A stretch of 64,000 nucleotides of DNA from Escallonia rubra (Eukaryota > Streptophyta > Magnoliopsida > Escalloniales > Escalloniaceae). The stretch covers positions 62,001 to 126,000 of the forward strand of contig JAVXUO010000834.1 of assembly GCA_033065855.1 (NCBI GenBank), read 5' to 3'. The translations under genes and the position numbers were made by a program. Numbering within the stretch: position 1 is the first letter of the stretch; every line of letters starts with the position of its first letter. The notes under the pieces are model-generated. The model saw only the letters and a program-made list of their open reading frames with translations. It was not told the DNA's origin and ran no database searches. Shown here in pieces: positions 57,019 through 64,000 of the stretch.

Positions 57019-60000
57019 ATGCTGTTCCAGCTCAAAACTTTGTGGCCAGCCATTGTACTGTTAACCTCAATCGGTACAACAATCGAGGCACGATGTACCC
57101 GAGGCTGCGACCTCGCACTCGGGTCGTACTACGTTTGGCCCCAAACGAACCTCACCTTCATATCGGAAGTACTGGACAGCACGATACCAAACATCCTGAG
57201 TTACAACCCGCAGGTCCCGAATCAGGACAGCGTCCAATCGGACATCCGGATCAGCGTGCCGTTCTCTTGCGACTGCATCAACGGCGAGTTCCTGGGCCAC
57301 GTCTTCGGCTACGATGTCCGGTCGGGCGACACGTATGAGCAAGTGGCGACGACGTACTACGCCAACTTGACGACAACGTCGTGGCTGGAGCGGTTCAATA
57401 GCTACGACGCGAACCGGATACCGGATACCAATGCGAGGTTGAATGTGACGGTGAACTGCTCTTGTGGGGACGCTCGGGTTTCGAAGGCTTACGGGCTGTT
57501 CGTGACGTACCCGCTCCTGCCCGGGGAGAGTTTGGACTCGATTTCGGCCGGGTTGAACTTGAGTGCGGACTTGCTGCAGAGTTACAATCCGGGCTCCAAC
57601 TTTAGTGCGGGGAGCGGATTGGTTTATATTCCGGGCAAAGGTGATTTTTCAGTTTAAGCTTTGTCTCATCATTATTAGGCTAAGAAGCTTATATGATGAG
57701 TTGTTCATTACTTCATTTGATGAATATATATTTGACTCGCAAAGAATGTGGATAAGTAGAAAAATTAGCATTCGAATATGGACAATTTGTTTGGCCTAAA
57801 TTAACCAAAATTGCCCATTCCATTGTGAAAATCTTTTATGCTAAGGTAGTAGCCTCGTAGGGTGTCATATTATAAGCTCAGTTTTATACTTTAGATTGTA
57901 ATTGAAGTGGCATATTTTCCGAAAGAGGGGGTTTGTTGGGAATTATGTGTTATTTCGTCATTGATGCCAAATTTTTCATTATGACTTGGGGCTTATCTGG
58001 AAATAATTGGAGTAGGTTTATGCAAGTAGGGGAGAGTTAACTCTGTTATACGAGTCTTTTTTCCTTTTTCAGCATGTTGGGGCATCCTTTTGTTTACTCT
58101 CAGAGCTTATTTAAAGTGAGGTTATTACCAGCTACCAAAAAAGGAAAATCTCCATGAAACATCAGAAGCATCACAGAAAACCTACGACGATGCACCCCTA
58201 GTCTATATAGCAGATTGTATAATCTAGGCTGTTGTGAGTGTACTCACAGGTATACCCTGAGTGTGGTAGGATGTATTGAGCTGTTGCTCCTTGTTCGTCG
58301 TTCATAATCTATGGTATTACCTTCACCTGAAAAGAAAGCATTGGAAACCAACATTTATTTGGTCATTTCGGTTGTGTAACCAAATTGGCATGACCTATGA
58401 AGCATAGTCATTGGCATGATGTGTTACGAAATCGCTCTAGATAAATATGTATAGAACACGATAACCAAATATGAAAACACAAGAAATATGAGAGAACTCA
58501 AATCCACTTTGCACAAGTCAGATTTACAACACTCCCTCACGTGTATCTCTCAACTGTTTTCCTACTCAAAGAAGGACTCTTCTTTCTTTGCCTACCCAAA
58601 GAAAGACTATCCTCTCTTTCCTACTCAGAGAAGGACTCTTCTCTCTTGACCTACTCCAAGAAGGACTCTCCTCTCTTACCCTTAAACACAATACAAGACA
58701 CCTTACTTATACTTGGAGAAAGCAGTGATCTTCTCTCTCCAAGCAATGTGGGACAAGATGTCTTATATACTAAGGGTCAAGTTGCAACCTTCTTTGAGTA
58801 ACCGACGTGGGACATAAATACAAGACATATATCAACAATCTCCACCTTGGCTTGTATTAACAAACCACTCCATGAGGAAAGTGTAGTATGCCTTCAGTAC
58901 CTTCTTCAGGTACTCCACCTTGCATCCCCTTTAAAGGTAGGGATACACTCCACCTTGAACTCAACAAGAAAGAAGATGAATCAAGCTTAAGCAATGCTTG
59001 AACTTTTCTGTCGTGACTGTCTTCGTGAGCATATCAGCAGCGTTGTCATTAGTGTGAACTTTGTGCACGACAATTTGTTTAGAATTTATCCATTCCCGGA
59101 CCCTATGATAACGTACATCAATATGCTTGGTCCTTGCATGAAAAACTTGATTCTTTGCCAAATCCAATGCACTCTGACTGTCACACTGTAACAAAACACC
59201 ACGTTGCTTGAAGCCAAGCTCCTCTACAAGTCCCTTTAACCATATTGCCTCCTTAGCTGCCTCTGTCAATGCCATGTACTCTGCCTCTGTAGTTGACAAT
59301 ACTGTCGTAGACTGTAACACTGATTTCCAACATATCGGCCCTCCATAGAATGTAAAAATATATCCAGTCGTGGACCTCCTGGAATCCAAGTCCCCAGCAT
59401 AATCAGAATCCACAAAGCCAGAAACCTCACATTTTGCCCCATCACGATCAAACATGACGCCAGAGTTGGTCGAACCTGCTAGATAACGGAAGATCCACTT
59501 TACTGCATCCCAATGCTTCTTTCCTGGATTTCCCATATATCTGCTGACCATACTAACTGCATGTGAGATATTAGGTCTAGTACACACCATGGCATACATA
59601 AGACAACCACCCGCATTTGCATACGGTACTCGAGACATATACTCAACATCTTCTTCTGTACTAGGACAAAGTTGTGAGGATAACTGAAAATGAGCTCCCA
59701 ATGGTGTACTAACTGGTTTAGCATTGAGCATACTAAACCTCTCCAGTACATTTTCAACATAACTTTTCTGAGTTACCCACAACTTTCCTGCCTTTCGATC
59801 CCTATGAATCTCCATACCAAGGATCTTTTTGGCAGAACCAAGATCCTTCATATCAAACTCCCTGCTCAACAATTTCTTCAAGTGCAGAATATGAGACTTA
59901 CTCTTCGCAGCAATCAACATATCATCCACATATAATGTGAGCAACAACAGTGAACCATCATCAAGGACTCGATAATACACACAACAATCATACTCACAAC

Positions 60001-63000
60001 GAGAGTAACCATGAGTTACCATGAATGTGTCGAATCGCTTATACCATTGCCGAGGAGACTGCTTCAAACCATATAAGGACTTTTTCAGCTTGCACACATA
60101 GTCCTTCTTCCCAGGTTCAATAAATTTCTCGGGTTGCTGCATGTAGATCCTCTCCTCCAAATCACCATGAAGGAAAGCTGTCTTCACATCAAGCTGCTCC
60201 AACTCCATATTCTGCGCTGCTATAATGGACAATATCAATCTTATAGAAGTGTGCTTCACCACTGGCGAAAAAATCTCACTGTAATCAATTCCCTCCTTTT
60301 GAGAATACCCTTTTGCAACCAGTCTTGCCTTATACTTCTGATCTTCCTTTTTCCTGTAAATCCACTTGCATCCAATAGCCTTCACACCCTTTGGAAGTTT
60401 AACTAATTCCCAAGTCTGATTCTTCCGTAGAGATTCCATCTCCTCATCCATTGCTGTCAACCACAAGTTACCATCCTCTGCCTTGACAGCCTCGTTGTAA
60501 CTGGTAGGATCTCCACTTCCAACGATTAGTGCAAATGAGACCAAGTCCTCAAAACCATACCTCTGAGTTGGTTTCTTGGTACGTGGTTCTCTATCTCTGA
60601 CTAGATTCCAAGAATCACTAGGATGCTCCTCTGGATCCTCTAAAGACTGTTCATCTGTAGATCCATCTGTAGACTCATCAGTTGATTTTGTCCTCTGCTC
60701 ATGCAACGCTATCTCCACTGTGTGACCCTGCCTCTCGCTAGAAGTTGCATTCGTATTCAACATCTGTGCTTCATTGAATACCACATCTCTACTGATCACC
60801 CTTTTCTTGGCCACTGGATCCCATAACCTGTATCCTTTTACTCCTTCCTCATACCCAAGGAATATACATTCTTTTGACTTAGGATCAAGTTTGGATCGTT
60901 CTTCATTCTGAAGATGAACATACGCAGGACAACCAAAAATTCTCATTGCAGAAAAATTAACTTGTTTACCAGACCATACCTTTCGGGAACTCGGTGATTA
61001 ATGGCAGATGATGGAGAACGGTTGATCAAGTAACAAGCTGTGTTAACAGCTTCAGCCCAGAAACTTTTAGGCAAATCTGCATTCAACCTCATGCATCTAG
61101 CTCGCTCCAGCAAGGTTCTGTTCATCCTTTCGGCAACCCCATTCTGCTCTGGAGTCCTCTTCAATGAAAGGTGTCTGATGATACCCTTATCCTTGCAGAA
61201 CTGCAGAAACTCCTCATCCTTGTATTCCATGCCATTATCTGATCTGAAGTACTTAAGCTTCTTACCCGTTTGATTTTCAACTCTAGCCTTCCACTGCTTA
61301 AACACGTTGAAAACTTCAGACTTGTGCTTCATAAAGTACACCCATACCTTTCTTGAGAAATCATCTATAAACGTAACAAAGTAACGAGCTCCCCCATTTG
61401 AGATATGCCTGATTGGTCCCCAAACATCCGAATGCACATAGTCCAGAACCCCTTTACTAGTATGGGAAGCTGCTTTAAAACTAACTCGTTTCTGCTTCCC
61501 AAAAACACAAAATTTGCAGAAGTCCAGCTTGCATGATTTCACTCCCTGCAGCAACTTGCGTTTGTGAAGTTCCAGCATACCTCCCTCACTCAAGTGTCCC
61601 AGCCGTTTATGCCATAACTCAGAGTTATCATTGCTAGAACCTACATGAGTTGATACTGAAGCTCCACCTATAACTGTGTTCCCTATCAGTTTCTAAAAAT
61701 TTCCAATTTTCTGACCTTTCATTATCACCATCGCACCTTTGCTGACTTTCATGACTCCACCTTTTATAGATATACTACAATTTATAGAATCAAGTGTGCC
61801 CAAGGAAATCAAATTCTTCTTCAAGTCAGGTATGTACCTTACATCACCCAGGGTTCTCACAATCCCATCAAACATTTTAATTTTAATGGTACCTATCCCC
61901 ACGACTTTACAACAGCGTCATTACCCATTAACACAGTACCACCGTCACATGGAGTAAGACAATCAAACCATTCCTTATGTGGGCACATATGAAACGAACA
62001 TGCAGAGTCAAGAAACCATTCCGTAGAAAAACTGTTGTCTCTAACTGATAAGAGATTACCTTCTTGCTGCTCAACCGAGGAAACCAAGTAGAGATCACCA
62101 TCGCTGCTTTTGTCATCTTCTTCAGCAACATTAGCATTGTTCACATGTTTCTTTCCGTTCTTCTTCTCCTTCCTTTCTGGACACCTTCTTGCAATGTGAC
62201 CAATCTCTTTACAATACCAGCATTCAATACTGGACTTGTCCTGCTTTCCACGAGACTTAGACCTGTCTTTTCCATGTCCTGGATTTCTGCTTCTAGATCG
62301 ACCTCTGCCTCTTCCATGACCATTCTTATTTTCATACCTTACCACCAGACCTTCGCCTTGACTGCTTGAACTCGTCCCATTAACTCTGCTCGAGTCCATA
62401 AGAGCCGACATAACATCATCAACAAGCAATGTCTCCTTCCCAATAAGCAACGTAGTCTTCAAGGTCTCATATGATTTTGGAAGCGAAGATAACAACAAAA
62501 TCGCCTGATCTTCCTCCTCGAGTTTAACATCTATACTCGACAATTGGTACACCAACCGGTTAAATTCTGATATATGATCACCCAGATCTGAACCTTCATC
62601 CATCCGTAATTGGTACAGATCTTTCTTCAGATATAACCGATTCGACAAAGATTTTGACATATATATCTTCTCCAATTTCTGCCACAGAGCTGTTGGAGAA
62701 GTCTCTGTCAAAACCTGGTACTTAACCTTCGGGGCTAGATTCAACCGTATCGTAGATACAGCCTTAGCCTGTAATTCCTCCCAATCGTCTTGATCCATTG
62801 ACTCGGGCTTATTCCCCAGCAAAGGCTTGAGCAATCCTTGCTGCACAAGGATATCCTTCACCGTGCTCTGCCATATGCCAAAATTCGTCTTCCCATCGAA
62901 TTGTTCACAGACATACTTCATGGTCGTGTTGTTCGACATATTTATCCTCTCAAATCGATTTCAATTTTGCCCAAAAAATAAACCTGAAAGCTCTTGATAC

Positions 63001-63771
63001 CACTTGTTACGTAATCGCTCTAGATAAATATGTATAGAACACGATAACCAAATATGAAAACACAAGAAATATGAGAGAACTCAAATCCACTTTGCACAAG
63101 TCAGATTTACAACACTCCCTCACGTGTATCTCTCAACTGTTTTCCTACTCAAAGAAGGACTCTTCTTTCTTTGCCTACCCAAAGAAAGACTATCCTCTCT
63201 TTCCTAATCAGAGAAGGACTCTTCTCTCTTGGCCTACTCCAAGAAGGACTCTCCTCTCTTACCCTTAAACACAATACAAGACACCTTACTTATACTTGGA
63301 GAAAGCATTGATCTTCTCTCTCCAAGCAATGTGGGACAAGATGTCTTATATACTAAGGGTCAAGTTGCAACCTTCTTTGAGTAACCGACGTGGGACATAA
63401 ATACAAGACATATATCAACATGATGAATCCTAAAAGAGTAGGACAAGGGGGCAGAATGGACACAGATACGATGAAAAAATCTCAAAGAAGGAGTATTTCT
63501 TTACATGACTTTAGATTTCATCACTTTGATAGTCACTCATTTTCAGTGAAGTATGAGATATCGTGCATGTAGGTTTATGGGTGAGATGTAGATTACACTG
63601 TAATGAGATTAATCTCACATTCCTACCTACTAATTATACATCACAAATTTCGAGAACTGCTCGGATGGTAGATCTGTTTATGCCAATGTAGTATTACCTG
63701 CTAGAACTCGTTTACCAAAGTTGCCTATTTTTTGCAGATCAAAATGGAAACTATCCGCCTTTGAAAACCAG
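57019..63771 (+). CDS. LysM receptor-like kinase (CERK1/LYK type), ectodomain exons; 3' part missing or decayed
   Basis: Exon 1 (57019-57640) encodes a signal peptide (about residues 1-24) and a LysM ectodomain. It opens CTRGCDLALGSYYV and carries the CxC motifs FSCDC (about 82-86) and VNCSC (about 145-149), which with the first Cys pair form the conserved disulfides, plus three LysM units with YNP motifs. Exon 2 (63738-63771, 34 nt, phase 1 to 2) gives DQNGNYPPLKT, the usual linker before the membrane span. Such receptors sit in the plasma membrane and sense chitin, peptidoglycan or lipo-chitooligosaccharides. The transmembrane and kinase exons should follow. The only candidate third exon in the window (63887 on) is broken. 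Intron 1 (57641-63737) is enlarged by an antisense copia element. Confidence 0.88.
58422..58837 (-). repeat. Copia LTR (left; 3' LTR)
   Basis: 416 bp. Differs from the right LTR at four positions, near 58429, 58624, 58649 and 58729. It contains a repeated 'gaaggactct' word. Confidence 0.95.
58961..60946 (-). pseudogene. Copia pol, reverse transcriptase and RNase H portion, 661 codons open
   Basis: Runs from the end of integrase (MRIFGCPAYVHL) through the copia RT core with the YVDDML catalytic motif near residue 338 (about 59920-59935) to RNase H (TEAEYMAL near residue 553; TKHIDVRYH; DMLTK near the C-terminus). The ATG at 60946 is internal to the polyprotein, not a true start. The frame is cut from the integrase part by a one-base break at about 60945-61000. 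The RT/RNase H domain itself is fully open, consistent with a young insertion. Confidence 0.92.
60943..61902 (-). pseudogene. Copia integrase region with one in-frame stop
   Basis: One frame runs from 61902 to 60943 with a TAG at 61693-61695. It carries the GAG-pre-integrase zinc finger (HKRLGH ... CKFCVFGKQ, 61480-61625) and the integrase catalytic D,D35E residues, seen in HSDVWGP (about 61430), YFRSDNG (about 61240) and the Glu of NGVAERMN (about 61130). A frame break separates it from gag/protease at about 61893-61912 and another from RT near 60950-61000. Confidence 0.9.
61893..62939 (-). pseudogene. Copia gag and protease, 348 codons open
   Basis: Starts at ATG 62939, about 50 nt downstream of the primer-binding site. 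It contains the UBN2-type gag fold (FDGKTNFGIWQ near residue 14), an Arg/Gly/Ser basic region (about 205-235), one CCHC zinc knuckle (CWYCKEIGHIARRC, about 239) and the aspartic-protease motif LDSACSFHM (about 310). The last residues before the stop at 61893 are out of frame relative to the continuing polyprotein. Confidence 0.92.
62990..63002 (-). promoter_or_regulatory. Copia primer-binding site (initiator tRNA-Met type)
   Basis: TGGTATCAAGAGC on the minus strand, two bases inside the right LTR. This is the standard tRNA-iMet complement with one extra A compared with the common TGGTATCAGAGC form. Confidence 0.85.
63005..63420 (-). repeat. Copia LTR (right; 5' LTR)
   Basis: 416 bp, TG...CA, about 99% identical to 58422-58837. 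Confidence 0.95.
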
Positions 63772-63886
63772 GTAGTTTCTTCTACTTCAAACTGTACAAG
63801 CTAAAATCACTATTTGTTGTTTCAGTTTCACACCTTCTAGATACCTTTTAGTAATGGTTTTCAAATCATTATTTTTCCTTTTGCAG

Positions 63887-63960
63887 CACAGGTTGTCTGC
63901 TGTTCTCTTTCACGTCGGCTGATGTTGGCTTTCTTCAGTCTGAAAAGCGTATATAAGATG
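63887..63960 (+). pseudogene. Apparent degenerate third exon of the LysM receptor
   Basis: After an acceptor (ttttgcag, AG at 63885-63886) the phase-2 continuation reads S-T-G and then leaves the expected Leu-Ser-Ala-Gly membrane-span beginning. An LSA reading appears in the neighbouring frame and meets a stop within about 12 codons. The match is short. The real exon could lie beyond 64000, with this being non-coding. Confidence 0.4.
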
Positions 63961-64000
63961 TTAATGTGGAGCTGTGATGCTACTTGAGCTTATGTTTTGC

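Larger units (their letters stand above)
58422..63420 (-). mobile_element. Ty1/copia LTR retrotransposon, near-intact but frameshifted, in receptor intron 1
   Basis: Two 416-bp LTRs (58422-58837, 63005-63420), TG...CA, flanked by the 5-bp duplication TGATG (58417-58421, 63421-63425). The primer-binding site is the inverse of TGGTATCAAGAGC (62990-63002), and a polypurine tract is at 58838-58850 on the minus strand. Domain order gag, protease, integrase, RT, RNase H is that of copia. The LTRs differ by four substitutions and no indel. The polyprotein is interrupted by one in-frame stop and two single-base frame breaks, so it is not autonomous as it stands. It is antisense to the receptor gene. 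Confidence 0.96.

Noticed and set aside
58541..58801. ORF of 86 codons with repeated 'KKDS' words (plus strand)
   Set aside because: It lies inside the copia LTR and reflects the repeated 'gaaggactct' unit. The same ORF-like pattern recurs in the other LTR.

Overview
The window is nuclear DNA from a flowering plant, almost certainly a eudicot. The evidence is small exons split by AT-rich GT-AG introns, plant-specific gene families (a LysM receptor kinase of the CERK1/LYK type, a CLE peptide, a plastid-type FAD protein, a GH35 beta-galactosidase remnant) and a dense load of plant-type transposable elements. Most of the 64 kb is repeat-derived. I see no prokaryotic operons, CRISPR array, rRNA or tRNA gene.

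Layout. 1-527 is the end of a CACTA element. About 1030-4440 is a decayed LINE whose RNase H region is split by a complete non-autonomous hAT element (3291-4355). A foldback element lies at 4746-5073. 5246-14637 is an intact 18-exon gene for a 610-residue FAD-binding protein of the lycopene-cyclase-like family, with several TRIM-type retroelement copies in its introns. 14.8-24.5 kb is AT-rich and holds two Helitrons (15361-16796 and 21630-24148), degenerate tandem duplications and a beta-galactosidase pseudogene fragment. 24605-32369 is a nested stack: a poly(A) retroposon with a 15-bp target duplication, into which a 6.46-kb LTR element without coding capacity was inserted very recently. 32683-36989 (minus) is an intact 4-exon gene for a 223-residue single-membrane-span protein. 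39023-40380 is a TIR-like element filled by an ACC/GCC trinucleotide expansion. 44397-44624 (minus) is an intact single-exon CLE peptide gene. 48633-49846 and 52581-53571 are two more hAT-type elements with perfect 8-bp target duplications, and 51185-52291 is a Pack-MULE-like element. From 57019 to the right edge is the 5' part of a LysM receptor-kinase gene. Its first intron holds a nearly complete but frameshifted Ty1/copia element (58422-63420) in antisense, and a 0.4-kb poly(A) retroposon sits in its leader or proximal promoter.

How it fits together. The four host genes have no apparent joint pathway: plastid flavoprotein, unknown membrane protein, secreted peptide hormone, chitin/peptidoglycan-type LysM receptor. 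The genome-level story is layered insertion. Target-site duplications let most insertions be delimited to the base, and LTR comparison shows that at least two (the non-coding LTR element and the copia element) are recent. The most unusual signals are a pair of hAT elements carrying a conserved TATA box plus telo-box, the young coding-free LTR element with an 11-copy 73-bp dimeric repeat array, and the apparent decay of the receptor gene's third exon at the right edge.
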